In this document: one piece after another, positions 7,557 to 15,674 of the stretch | Layout: every line of letters starts with the position of its first letter | Position numbering within the stretch: position 1 is the first letter of the stretch | Origin: Profundibacter amoris | GTDB lineage: Bacteria; Pseudomonadota; Alphaproteobacteria; Rhodobacterales; Rhodobacteraceae | Assembly (NCBI RefSeq): GCF_003544895.1 | Contig: NZ_CP032125.1 | Location: forward strand, 944,001 to 1,008,000 | Direction of reading: 5' to 3' | DNA: 64,000 bases | Program-made: the position numbers and the translations under genes | Notes under the pieces: model-generated | The model's database searches: none | Seen by the model: the letters and a program-made list of their open reading frames with translations, nothing else | Told to the model about the DNA's origin: nothing

Positions 7557-8639
7557 ATGAGCAACGAAAAAACCACCCCCAGAGCCGCAGACGAGGTCGG
7601 TGTTCCGGATCACCACCAGTACATGCACCCCGTGCTGGAAAAGAACCACGGCAACTGGGCATATCACGACCGCCCCCGTGCCGGCGTTCTGCGCCACGTT
7701 TCCAAATCGGGCGACGAAATCTTTACCGTTCGTGCTGGCACCCAGCGTCAGATGGACGTTTTCACCATCCGCAAGCTGTGTGACATCGGCGACGAATTTG
7801 CCGACGGTCACATCCGTTTCACCACCCGTTCCAACATCGAATATATGATGTCGGACGAAGCCAAGGTTCAGCCGCTGATCGACAAGCTGGGCGAAGAGGG
7901 TTTCCCGGTAGGTGGCACAGGCGCATCCGTGACAATGATTTCCCACACGCAGGGCTGGTTGCACTGTGACATTCCGGGCACCGATGCGTCCGGTGTCGTG
8001 AAGGGTCTGATGGACATGCTTCACGAGGAATTCATTCAGGAAAAGATGCCAAACCGCGTACGCATCACCACATCCTGTTGCCAGATCAACTGTGGTGGCC
8101 AGGGCGATATTGCGATCAATGTGCAGTACACCAAGCCGCCAAAAATCAACCACGATCTGGTCGCCAACGTCTGTGAGCGCCCCGCCGTTGTGGCCCGTTG
8201 CCCTGTGGCTGCGATCCGCCCTGCGATGGTGGACGGCAAACCGACGCTGGAAGTTGACGAAAAGAAATGCGTTTGCTGTGGTGCCTGCTACCCGCCATGT
8301 CCGCCGATGCAGATCAACGGCGACGATTCCACCAAGATTGCAATCTGGGTGGGCGGCAAACACTCGAATGCGCGCTCCAAGCCGACATTCCACAAGCTGG
8401 CCGTCGCCAACCTGCCCAACAACGCGCCGCATTGGCCTGAAGTGAACGCTGTCGTCAAGCGCATCGTCAAGGCCTACAAGAAAGATGCCAAGCATTGGGA
8501 ACGTATGGGCGAATGGATCGAACGTATCGGTTGGAACCGGTTCTTTGAAATGACCGATCTGGCCTTTACCAAACACCATCTGGATACATGGACTGGCGCC
8601 CGCAAGACCATGAACCAGTCGGCCCACATCCACTTCTAA
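7557..8639 (+). CDS. dsrB: Reverse dissimilatory sulfite reductase beta subunit DsrB
   Basis: Beta subunit partner of DsrA; binds the catalytic siroheme coupled to a [4Fe-4S] cluster. The 360-residue sequence has the hallmark segment GWLHCDIPGTDASGVVK (Cys137), the siroheme cluster run TTSCCQINCGGQGD (Cys174, Cys175, Cys179) and a ferredoxin domain with Cys206, Cys215 and Cys238/241/244/248 (CVCCGACYPPC). All expected iron-sulfur ligands are present, so an active enzyme is expected. The start ATG at 7557 follows AGGGAGAAG at the right distance. dsrE starts 12 bases after the stop, so dsrB is co-transcribed with the EFH genes. Confidence 0.97.
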   Translation: MSNEKTTPRAADEVGVPDHHQYMHPVLEKNHGNWAYHDRPRAGVLRHVSKSGDEIFTVRAGTQRQMDVFTIRKLCDIGDEFADGHIRFTTRSNIEYMMSDEAKVQPLIDKLGEEGFPVGGTGASVTMISHTQGWLHCDIPGTDASGVVKGLMDMLHEEFIQEKMPNRVRITTSCCQINCGGQGDIAINVQYTKPPKINHDLVANVCERPAVVARCPVAAIRPAMVDGKPTLEVDEKKCVCCGACYPPCPPMQINGDDSTKIAIWVGGKHSNARSKPTFHKLAVANLPNNAPHWPEVNAVVKRIVKAYKKDAKHWERMGEWIERIGWNRFFEMTDLAFTKHHLDTWTGARKTMNQSAHIHF

Positions 8640-8651
8640 GGAGCGATCAAC

Positions 8652-9044
8652 GTGAAATTCGGAGTCGTTGTAAGCGAAGGCCCCTATACGCACCAAGCGT
8701 CTGATACGGCCTATCATTTCGTCACCGCCGCGCTTGCGGCGGGACACGAAGTGCCACGTGTGTTTTTCTATCACGACGGGGTTAACGTGGGCACGCGCCT
8801 GTCGATCCCGCCGCAGGATGAACGCAACATTCAGGAACAGTGGACCGCATTGGCCAAAGAACACGGCACGGATCTGGTGATCTGTATCGCTGCGGCCCAA
8901 CGCCGTGGTCTGCTGGACAAAAATGAAGCCGAGCGTCAGGGCAAGGATGCCGACAATATTGCCGAGGGGTTCCGGATTTCCGGCCTTGGGCAGCTGATTG
9001 AAATGGGCATCGACGCGGACCGTCTGATGACTTTCGGGGACTAG
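8652..9044 (+). CDS. dsrE: Sulfurtransferase subunit DsrE
   Basis: Part of the cytosolic DsrE2F2H2 hexamer that passes sulfane sulfur from TusA to DsrC. The 130-residue protein has the catalytic cysteine at position 78 in DLVICIAAAQRRG, the same residue number as the sulfur-binding Cys78 of Allochromatium vinosum DsrE. Presence of this cysteine marks the sulfur-oxidising version. The start is GTG at 8652, with TAAGGAG, overlapping the dsrB stop, as ribosome-binding site. It lies directly between dsrB and dsrF, the usual order. Confidence 0.96.
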   Translation: MKFGVVVSEGPYTHQASDTAYHFVTAALAAGHEVPRVFFYHDGVNVGTRLSIPPQDERNIQEQWTALAKEHGTDLVICIAAAQRRGLLDKNEAERQGKDADNIAEGFRISGLGQLIEMGIDADRLMTFGD

Positions 9045-9053
9045 GGGGAAAAC

Positions 9054-9464
9054 ATGGAAGATGGTGTTAAAAAATTCCTCTATGTAAATCGCAAAGCGCC
9101 TTATGGCACGATTTACGCACTGGAAGCTCTGGAAGTTGTGCTGATTGGCGCGGCTTTTGATCAGGATGTCAGCCTTGCCTTTCTGGATGACGGTGTGTTC
9201 CAGCTGACCAAAGGGCAGGACACAAAGGAAATCGGTGTTAAAAACTTCTCGCCGACATTCCGCGCTTTGGGCGACTACGAGGTCACAAAGCTGTATGTCG
9301 AAAAGGAATCGCTGGACGAACGCGGCCTGACCACAGACGACTTGCAGGAAATCACATATGAAGACGAAGATGACGATTGGGCCGAGAAGCCTTCGATCAT
9401 CATCGTCAGCCGGTCCGAAATGGCCGATGTGATGGCCGGCCAAGACGTAATTCTTAGCTTTTAG
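9054..9464 (+). CDS. dsrF: Sulfurtransferase complex subunit DsrF
   Basis: A 136-residue DsrE-fold protein, structural partner of DsrE and DsrH in the sulfur-transfer hexamer. It contains no cysteine at all, in line with its scaffold role. Typical family segments are FLYVNRKAPYG near the N-terminus and LDDGVFQLTKGQDT. An acidic insertion (YEDEDDDWAEK) precedes the last strand. The ATG at 9054 follows the dsrE stop by 9 bases with AGGGGG as ribosome-binding site, and dsrH starts 9 bases after its stop. Confidence 0.95.
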   Translation: MEDGVKKFLYVNRKAPYGTIYALEALEVVLIGAAFDQDVSLAFLDDGVFQLTKGQDTKEIGVKNFSPTFRALGDYEVTKLYVEKESLDERGLTTDDLQEITYEDEDDDWAEKPSIIIVSRSEMADVMAGQDVILSF

Positions 9465-9473
9465 GAGGTAGAT

Positions 9474-9782
9474 ATGGCTACTTTACACACAGTTAACAAA
9501 TCCCCTTTCGAAACGCAGGCATTGCTAAGCTGTCTGGGGCATGCCAAAGCAGGCGACACCGTTTTGCTGATCGAAGATGGCGTTTACGGCGCTGCTGGCG
9601 GCACAGCTTTGACCGACGCAGTCGCGGGTTTGGGCGGGGCGGTAACGCTGGCCGTTCTGGCCCCCGATCTGAAAGCACGAGGAATAGACGAGGGACGTCT
9701 GATGGACGGTGTGAAGACCGTCGATTACGCCGGATTTGTGGAGCTTGCGGCATCACATGACCGTACACAGAACTGGCTCTGA
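9474..9782 (+). CDS. dsrH: Sulfurtransferase complex subunit DsrH
   Basis: Third member of the DsrEFH hexamer (TusB/DsrH family), 102 residues. It has the conserved Cys20 (TQALLSCLGHAK) found in sulfur-oxidiser DsrH and the family segment GDTVLLIEDGVYG. The ribosome-binding site AGGAGGT, immediately after the dsrF stop, is close to perfect, which suggests strong translation. It is followed by 41 bases before dsrC, the largest gap in this part of the operon. Confidence 0.95.
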   Translation: MATLHTVNKSPFETQALLSCLGHAKAGDTVLLIEDGVYGAAGGTALTDAVAGLGGAVTLAVLAPDLKARGIDEGRLMDGVKTVDYAGFVELAASHDRTQNWL

Positions 9783-9823
9783 ATTAACACTTATTACGAA
9801 CACTTTCACCGAAGGGAACTACC

Positions 9824-10156
9824 ATGTCTTACGAAGTAGACGGACAAGAAATCGCAACTGACGAAGAAGGCTACATCACCAATCTGGCCGATTGGACACC
9901 GGAACTGGCAGAAGTAATCGCCAAAGCCGAAGACGTCGAAATGACAGACGAGCATTGGGCTGTTGTGAACTTCCTGCGTGATTATTACGAGGAATACCAA
10001 ATCGCACCGGCCGTGCGTGTTCTGATCAAATCGATCAAGAAATCTATGGGCCCCGAAGTTGGCAACAACAAATATATGTACGAGCTGTTCCCATACGGCC
10101 CGGCCAAACAAGCCTGTAAGATCGCAGGCCTGCCCAAGCCGACAGGCTGCGTATAA
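9824..10156 (+). CDS. dsrC: Sulfur carrier protein DsrC
   Basis: Small protein that carries sulfur on its flexible C-terminal arm between DsrEFH, DsrAB and the membrane complex DsrMKJOP. The 110-residue sequence ends with ACKIAGLPKPTGCV: both functional cysteines are present, Cys98 and the penultimate Cys109, separated by ten residues as in true DsrC (TusE has only the last one). The helical core ends in YELFPYGPAKQA, typical of the family. Start ATG 9824, ribosome-binding site GAAGGGAA. A strong hairpin follows the gene, which fits the need for DsrC in excess over the other Dsr proteins. Confidence 0.97.
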   Translation: MSYEVDGQEIATDEEGYITNLADWTPELAEVIAKAEDVEMTDEHWAVVNFLRDYYEEYQIAPAVRVLIKSIKKSMGPEVGNNKYMYELFPYGPAKQACKIAGLPKPTGCV

Positions 10157-10166
10157 AACTACCTAA

Positions 10167-10198
10167 CCCCCCGAAATAAAAACAATAAATTCGGGGGG
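10167..10198 (+). other. Hairpin after dsrC (partial terminator or 3' stabiliser)
   Basis: CCCCCCGAA (10167-10175) pairs perfectly with TTCGGGGGG (10190-10198) around an A-rich 14-base loop. It lies 10 bases after the dsrC stop and has no T-run, so it probably protects upstream message ends or causes partial read-through into dsrM. Confidence 0.65.
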
Positions 10199-10220
10199 CA
10201 CACGTCTGGGAGGACTTCAA

Positions 10221-10979
10221 GTGTTGTCAACGCTTTATGCAGTGCTGTTCTATGTCGCGACGGTTATCCTGATCGTCGGCACGGGGATGAAGGTGGCAAG
10301 ATATGCCCGCACTCCGGCACCGCTGAAAATTCCGGTTTCCCCTGCACCACGCACCAAACGGGGCGTCTGGTTCAGAATGTTCCGCGAGGTGGCTTTCTTC
10401 CAGAGCCTGTTCAAATCCAATAGATGGATCTGGGTTTTCGCCGTGTTGTTCCATTTCGGCATGTTGCTGGTGTTGCTGCGCCACCTGCGTTATTTCACCC
10501 AGCCCGTGTGGTGGTGGGTTGATCTGATCCAGCCAATCGGCGTTTATGCCTCCTTTGCGATGCTGGCCGGTCTTGGTGGCTTGTTGCTGCGCCGGATTGT
10601 GGTGCCGCGCATCCGCTATATCTCGAGCCCGTCCGATTATCTGATGCTGGCGCTGTTTCTGGGCATCGTCATTTCCGGCATGGGTATGAAATTTCTGATG
10701 CCGGTCGATATTCTGGCGGTGAAACAGTTCTTTCTGGGCCTGATGCGGTTCCAGATCAACGAATTGCCCGCGCAACCCGGCGTGCTGATCCATCTGGGGC
10801 TGGTTGCGATCCTGATGATCATCTTCCCGATCTCCAAGCTGCTGCACGCACCGGGCGTTTTCTTTGCTCCGTCGCGCACACAGGTCGATAACGCCCGCGA
10901 ATTCCGGCATCTGTCGGCATGGGCCAGCCAGTTGCCGCCACTCCCCGAAGGCATTCCAGAACCAGAGGAGGGCAAATAA
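10221..10979 (+). CDS. dsrM: DsrM, haem b membrane subunit of DsrMKJOP
   Basis: Integral membrane protein (NarI-like, di-haem b) that couples the quinone pool to the cytosolic subunit DsrK. The 252 residues contain about five or six membrane segments starting with LYAVLFYVATVILIVG, with histidines in the helices (FHFGMLL, RHLRYFTQP, LIHLGLVA) suited to haem ligation. The C-terminal 40 residues are cytosolic and proline-rich. It is shorter than some DsrM proteins of about 300 or more residues but keeps the NarI-like core. The start at 10221 is TTG or GTG-like: the codon is GTG, preceded by GGGAGGA. Its stop overlaps the dsrK start (TAATG). Confidence 0.93.
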   Translation: MLSTLYAVLFYVATVILIVGTGMKVARYARTPAPLKIPVSPAPRTKRGVWFRMFREVAFFQSLFKSNRWIWVFAVLFHFGMLLVLLRHLRYFTQPVWWWVDLIQPIGVYASFAMLAGLGGLLLRRIVVPRIRYISSPSDYLMLALFLGIVISGMGMKFLMPVDILAVKQFFLGLMRFQINELPAQPGVLIHLGLVAILMIIFPISKLLHAPGVFFAPSRTQVDNAREFRHLSAWASQLPPLPEGIPEPEEGK

Positions 10980-12535
10980 TGGCACCTCTTGATAAAAAAG
11001 AAGAATACGGCGCTTTTGACAGTGTTGATGAAATCTTCAAGATTCCGGCGCTCGAATGTGGCGCAATGGCAGATACGAACACCTTTGCCGCCGCCCCCGA
11101 GCATAACGAACCGCTGGGTTTCCCCGGTGAGTTGATCGACAACTGGCAAGAGGTTGCCATCGCCAAGATGGGCGAACTGGCCGAAAAGAACCGCGCCTTT
11201 CAGGTCTATCTGGATGCCTGCGTGAAATGTGGTGCCTGCACCGACAAATGCCACTATTTCCTTGGCACGGGTGATCCGAAAAACATGCCTGTCGCACGGC
11301 AGGATTTGCTGCGTTCGGTTTACCGCCGCTACTACACATTTGCGGGCAAATATTTCCCGTGGCTGGTGGGCGCGCGTGATCTGACCAAAGAAGTGCTGGA
11401 CGAATGGTACACCTATTACCACCAGTGTTCGCAGTGTCGCCGTTGTTCGGTTGCCTGCCCCTATGGCATTGATACCGCTGAAATTTCCATGGCTGCACGC
11501 GAAATACTGGATACGGTTGGTGTGGGGCAGAAATACTGCAACGAAATCATCGCCAAGCTAAAGAAAACCGGCAACAATCTGGGCCTGAACCCCAAAGCGT
11601 TGCGTGCCACGCTGGAAGATCTGGAAGAGGAACTGGAAGACGAAACCGGCATTCCGGTGAAACTACCGCTGGATGTGAAGGGCGCGGATATTCTGCTGAT
11701 CACCCCGTCCGCCGATTTCTTTGCCGAACCGCATATTGACGGTCTGTTGGGATATGCCAAAGTATTCCACGCCGCCGGTGTCAGCTGGACGATCAGTTCC
11801 TACGCATCCGAGGCGGCGAATTTCGGTATGTTCATCGGATCCTACGAAAACATGCGCGAGGTATCGTGGCGCATCCGTCAGGCGGCCAAGGATCTGGGTG
11901 TGAAGCGGATTGTATTTGGCGAATGCGGCCATGCGTGGCGGGTTGGATATTCCTTCCTGAACACATTGGCCGGCCCGTTCGATTTTCTGGATCAGAACTA
12001 TCCGATCCCGCAGCACATCATGGAATTCACGTCTGATGCGATTGATGATGGCATCCTGAAAATCGACAAATCGAAAAACGACGAATTTATCATGACCTAT
12101 CATGATAGCTGCAATGTTGCGCGCGGCTCGTCAATGGGACGCAAAGAGGGGGGCCAGTTCGATCTGCCCCGCAAAGTGCTGAAAGCCGTGTGCAACCATT
12201 TCTACGATATGGAGCAGGACACCATCCGCGAAAACACATTCTGTTGTGGCGGTGGTGGCGGTCTGTTGACCGATGATCTGATGGACTTGCGCATCAAGGG
12301 CGCGAAACCGCGGATGACCGCCTTGCAACAGGTCACAACGGATCATGGCGTTAACAAAATGGCCGCGATCTGTGCCATTTGCAAAACCCAGTTTTCCAAG
12401 GTCATGCCGAAATACGGCTATGGCATGGACGACATTATGTCGGTGCACCAACTGGTCGCCAACGCCGTCATTCTGGATGGCCAAGAAACAGAAGAAGATG
12501 ACGCGCCGGAGACGGCAGCAACGGAGGAGAAATAA
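10979..12535 (+). CDS. dsrK: DsrK, HdrD-like iron-sulfur catalytic subunit
   Basis: Membrane-associated cytosolic subunit that handles the DsrC disulfide/trisulfide. The 518-residue protein has two [4Fe-4S] motifs, CVKCGACTDKC (Cys81-91) and CSQCRRCSVAC (Cys150-160), followed by two CCG-type cysteine regions (GECGHAWRVG, YHDSCNVARGSS and TFCCGGGGG, with AICAICKTQF near the end) that build the noncubane catalytic cluster. This matches DsrK/HdrD. The start ATG at 10979 overlaps the dsrM stop and has GAGGAGGG upstream; a longer in-frame start exists inside dsrM but is rejected. The last 20 residues are acidic. Confidence 0.96.
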   Translation: MAPLDKKEEYGAFDSVDEIFKIPALECGAMADTNTFAAAPEHNEPLGFPGELIDNWQEVAIAKMGELAEKNRAFQVYLDACVKCGACTDKCHYFLGTGDPKNMPVARQDLLRSVYRRYYTFAGKYFPWLVGARDLTKEVLDEWYTYYHQCSQCRRCSVACPYGIDTAEISMAAREILDTVGVGQKYCNEIIAKLKKTGNNLGLNPKALRATLEDLEEELEDETGIPVKLPLDVKGADILLITPSADFFAEPHIDGLLGYAKVFHAAGVSWTISSYASEAANFGMFIGSYENMREVSWRIRQAAKDLGVKRIVFGECGHAWRVGYSFLNTLAGPFDFLDQNYPIPQHIMEFTSDAIDDGILKIDKSKNDEFIMTYHDSCNVARGSSMGRKEGGQFDLPRKVLKAVCNHFYDMEQDTIRENTFCCGGGGGLLTDDLMDLRIKGAKPRMTALQQVTTDHGVNKMAAICAICKTQFSKVMPKYGYGMDDIMSVHQLVANAVILDGQETEEDDAPETAATEEK

Positions 12536-12536
12536 G

Positions 12537-14462
12537 ATGGACGGTCAACACAACTCATACCGGCGCTACGAAGAAGGCGAAACCGAGGCAGATTTCGATC
12601 TGGAAGATAAAATCTTCACACAGGACAAATCCTATAAGTGTCCGACTTATGTAAATAAAACCCCCCCTTGTCAGGGTTCATGCCCGTCGGGTCACGAAAT
12701 CCGTGGCTGGCTGGCGATTGCACGCGGCATGGACAAGCCACCGGTCGAGGGCATGGCGTGGCAGGAATATGCGTTCCAGCGCATGGCCGAAGCCAACCCG
12801 TTCCCGGCCACCATGGGCCGCGTTTGCCCCGCCCCTTGCGAGGCAGGCTGTAACCGCAACGAAGTAGACGATTACGTCGGCATCAACGCCGTGGAGCAAT
12901 ACGTTGGCGACTGGGCCAATGAAAACGACGTAAAAGCCCCCGAGGCGGGGGCAGACACCGGCCGCAAGATTGCGGTGATCGGTGGTGGGCCTGCCGGTCT
13001 GGCGGCGGCGTTCTTCCTGCGCAAGGATGGCCATTCGGTCACCCTGTTCGAAGAGCACGACAAACTGGGCGGCATGATGCGTTACGGCATCCCCGGCTAC
13101 CGGACTCCGCGTGATATGCTGGACAAGGAAATCGGCCGCATCACCGCGATGGGCGTCGATATCCGTTGCAACACCCGCGTTGGCACCGATGTGTCGGTCG
13201 AAGAGCTGGAAAAAGCATTCGATGCCATCTTTTGGGCGATGGGCGCACAAAAGGGTCGTGGCCTGCCGCTGGAAGGTTGGGACGAAACCGAAAACTGTAT
13301 CAACGGCGTCGAATTTCTGGACGCGTTCAACCAGGGCTATGTTCTGGGCACTGCGAAAAAGGTTATCGTGGTCGGTGGTGGCGACACCTCGATCGACGTT
13401 GCCTCGATTGCGCGGCGTCTGGGCAACATCACCGAAGTGAAGGGCGAAGCGCCCAGCGATTTCACTGGTCACGATGTGGCCGGCGCGATTGTGCGTGACG
13501 GGATGCAGGCCACCCTGACATCACTGTTCCCGATTGACCAGATGACTGCCGCCGAACACGAACGCGAAGATGCGCTGCGTGAAGGCGTGGACATCAAAGG
13601 GTCGGTGATGCCGCTGGAAATCATCAAGGGCGCCGATGGCCGTGCCAAGGGCCTGAAGATGTGCGAATGTACCATGAAAGGTAATGTTCCGCAGCCAGTT
13701 GAGGGCACTGAATTCGAGATCGAAGGCGACATCATCATATCCGCAATCGGCCAGTTCGGTGATTTCACCGGCATGGAAGATCTGGATAACGGCCGCGGTG
13801 CAATCGACATCGACAAAGGCACCTACGCCGTCAAAGGCCGCGAGAAGCATTTCGCCGGTGGCGATATTCTGCAACCACACCTGCTGACCACAGCGATTGG
13901 CCATGGCCGCATTGCTGCCGAAGCGATTACCGATTTTCTGGATGACGGCGAAGTCGAAAAACGCCCCCCCGTGGATGTGGCCCATTTCGACCTGCTGGAA
14001 GAGCTGAAACAGCGCGGCCATGCGCCATCGGCTTATGACCATATCCAGACAAGCGGCACGGATCAGGCCGATTATGCAGTTCACAATTACGAGGACCGTT
14101 CGGACTCGCAGATCATCAAGCATACCGAGTTGTTCAAAGGCCACTTTGATTTTGTGCCGCGCGAAAAGCGCGAGGAAAAGCACATTTCGGCGGACGAGGT
14201 TCTGGGCAACTTTGAAGAGCGCATCATCGCCTATTCCGAAGAGCAGGCCCAGAAAGAGGGCGAACGCTGCATGTCCTGTGGCATGTGTTTCGAGTGCGAC
14301 AACTGCGTGATCTACTGCCCGCAGGATGCGATTTTCCGGGTCAAGAAATCGGACCGCACGGTTGGGCGTTATGTCGACACCGATTATACCAAATGCATCG
14401 GCTGCCACATCTGTCAGGATGTTTGCCCGACCGGTTACATCAAAATGGGTCTTGGAGCATAG
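12537..14462 (+). CDS. dsrL: DsrL, iron-sulfur flavoprotein NAD(P)-linked electron partner of DsrAB
   Basis: Cytosolic oxidoreductase of the glutamate-synthase small-subunit family; in sulfur oxidisers it takes electrons from DsrAB and reduces NAD(P)+. The 641-residue protein has N-terminal Fe-S cysteines (TYVNKTPPCQGSCPSGHE, CPAPCEAGCNRN), an FAD fold (GGGPAGLAAAFF), an NAD(P) fold (VVGGGDTSIDVA) and a C-terminal two-[4Fe-4S] ferredoxin (CMSCGMCFECDNCVIYC and CIGCHICQDVC). The C-terminal ferredoxin is the feature that separates DsrL from plain GltD. ATG 12537 follows GGAGGAG within the end of dsrK. DsrL is a marker of oxidative Dsr pathways (and of a few reducers with DsrL-2). Confidence 0.96.
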   Translation: MDGQHNSYRRYEEGETEADFDLEDKIFTQDKSYKCPTYVNKTPPCQGSCPSGHEIRGWLAIARGMDKPPVEGMAWQEYAFQRMAEANPFPATMGRVCPAPCEAGCNRNEVDDYVGINAVEQYVGDWANENDVKAPEAGADTGRKIAVIGGGPAGLAAAFFLRKDGHSVTLFEEHDKLGGMMRYGIPGYRTPRDMLDKEIGRITAMGVDIRCNTRVGTDVSVEELEKAFDAIFWAMGAQKGRGLPLEGWDETENCINGVEFLDAFNQGYVLGTAKKVIVVGGGDTSIDVASIARRLGNITEVKGEAPSDFTGHDVAGAIVRDGMQATLTSLFPIDQMTAAEHEREDALREGVDIKGSVMPLEIIKGADGRAKGLKMCECTMKGNVPQPVEGTEFEIEGDIIISAIGQFGDFTGMEDLDNGRGAIDIDKGTYAVKGREKHFAGGDILQPHLLTTAIGHGRIAAEAITDFLDDGEVEKRPPVDVAHFDLLEELKQRGHAPSAYDHIQTSGTDQADYAVHNYEDRSDSQIIKHTELFKGHFDFVPREKREEKHISADEVLGNFEERIIAYSEEQAQKEGERCMSCGMCFECDNCVIYCPQDAIFRVKKSDRTVGRYVDTDYTKCIGCHICQDVCPTGYIKMGLGA

Positions 14463-14464
14463 GT

Positions 14465-14902
14465 ATGATGCGGCTTGTTGCAACCCTTCTGGTTCTGATC
14501 GGCCTGTCCACGGGCGCAGCGATGGCGGAATCTACCTATCCGGACATCCCCAAGGCCGTGGGCGCGCCGCATCCTGAAGGCAACGATTACATGCGGATCA
14601 ACCACATGCGCCTTATGCGCCATGACCGGGATCTGACGGTGCACGAGGGTGACAGGTCAATCAAATATTCCATCAAGGAATGTGTCGCCTGCCATGCGGT
14701 CATGGGGCCGGATGCCCTGCCGATTTCGGTTCAGGAAGATGGGCATTTCTGCCGTGCCTGCCACGAATACGCTGCGGTGAAAATCGATTGTTTCCAGTGT
14801 CATAACTCGAAACCCGAAGACGGGTTTATTGATCTTTTGAAGCAAACACCGCCTGCCACGGATGACGAAATACAAGCCTATCTGGATGGGATGTCGCAAT
14901 GA
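14465..14902 (+). CDS. dsrJ: DsrJ, periplasmic triheme cytochrome c
   Basis: Cytochrome subunit of DsrMKJOP on the periplasmic side. The 145-residue precursor starts with a signal sequence (about residues 1-21, MMRLVATLL to AMA) and has three haem c motifs: CVACH at 73-77, CRACH at 96-100 and CFQCH at 109-113. Three haems and this length are typical of DsrJ, in which one haem has unusual His/Cys ligation. Two adjacent ATGs (14465, 14468) can serve as start, two bases after the dsrL stop. Its end overlaps dsrO by 4 bases (ATGA), showing translational coupling. Confidence 0.95.
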   Translation: MMRLVATLLVLIGLSTGAAMAESTYPDIPKAVGAPHPEGNDYMRINHMRLMRHDRDLTVHEGDRSIKYSIKECVACHAVMGPDALPISVQEDGHFCRACHEYAAVKIDCFQCHNSKPEDGFIDLLKQTPPATDDEIQAYLDGMSQ

Positions 14903-15657
14903 AGCTACCTGCATTGAACAACAAATCCGAACGGCCCGCCGAATTGAACCGGCGCGAGTTTTTCAAAAGCGGTGCGGCGGTGGCGTCGGTCACACTGGCC
15001 CCTGGCGTGACGCTGATGGCCTTTGGCGGCGAAGCCAGCGCCAATGCCGATCCCGGCAAGCGCTGGGGTATGTTGATCGACGTGAACAAATGCTCGACCG
15101 ATTGCAATGCCTGCGTGACGGCCTGTTCCGAAGAAAACGGCTGGAAGCTGGACGGCAACCCCGAAACCGACCCGCAATGGATCCGCAAGATCGACCTGAA
15201 GCACAAGGAAACGGGCCGCGAGGCATCCTTGCCGATGATGTGCCAGCACTGCGAAGAGCCACCTTGTGTTGACGTTTGCCCCACCGGGGCGTCGTTCAAA
15301 CGGGTGGACGGCATTGTGCTGGTGGACAAACACATCTGCATTGGCTGTCGCTATTGCATGATGGCCTGCCCGTTCAAGGCGCGCAGCTTTGTGCATGAAG
15401 CCGTAGAGGACCAGAAATCCAACGCCCCGCGTGGCAAGGGCACCGTCGAAAGCTGCACCCTGTGTGTGCATCGGGTGGACAAGGGCGGAACTCCGGCCTG
15501 CGTCGAATCCTGTTCGGCCACAGGCAATGGTGCGATGATGTTTGGTGATCTCAATGACCCCAACAGCGAGATTGCCCAGGCACTGAAAAATTATCCCTCG
15601 ATGGGCCTGCGTGACGATCTGCGGGTTAACCCCGGCATTCGATACACGAACCTGTAG
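14899..15657 (+). CDS. dsrO: DsrO, periplasmic iron-sulfur protein
   Basis: Electron-transfer subunit of DsrMKJOP, related to NrfC/HybA. The 252-residue precursor has a Tat signal with NRREFFKSG (about residues 17-25) and a hydrophobic stretch ending near GEASANA, so it is exported folded. Several cysteine groups follow: CSTDCNACVTAC, CQHCEEPPCVDVC, CIGCRYCMMAC and SCTLCVHRVD...ACVESC, enough for four clusters in the NrfC family, of which three are usual in DsrO. The start ATG overlaps the dsrJ stop. Confidence 0.95.
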   Translation: MKLPALNNKSERPAELNRREFFKSGAAVASVTLAPGVTLMAFGGEASANADPGKRWGMLIDVNKCSTDCNACVTACSEENGWKLDGNPETDPQWIRKIDLKHKETGREASLPMMCQHCEEPPCVDVCPTGASFKRVDGIVLVDKHICIGCRYCMMACPFKARSFVHEAVEDQKSNAPRGKGTVESCTLCVHRVDKGGTPACVESCSATGNGAMMFGDLNDPNSEIAQALKNYPSMGLRDDLRVNPGIRYTNL

Positions 15658-15674
15658 TGGATGGAGACTGAATA

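Noticed and set aside
6024-9443. A 1139-codon open frame on the minus strand across dsrA, dsrB, dsrE and dsrF
   Set aside because: It is the mirror of strongly biased codons in four well-supported genes. Its translation has no domain pattern, and the sense-strand genes are certain.
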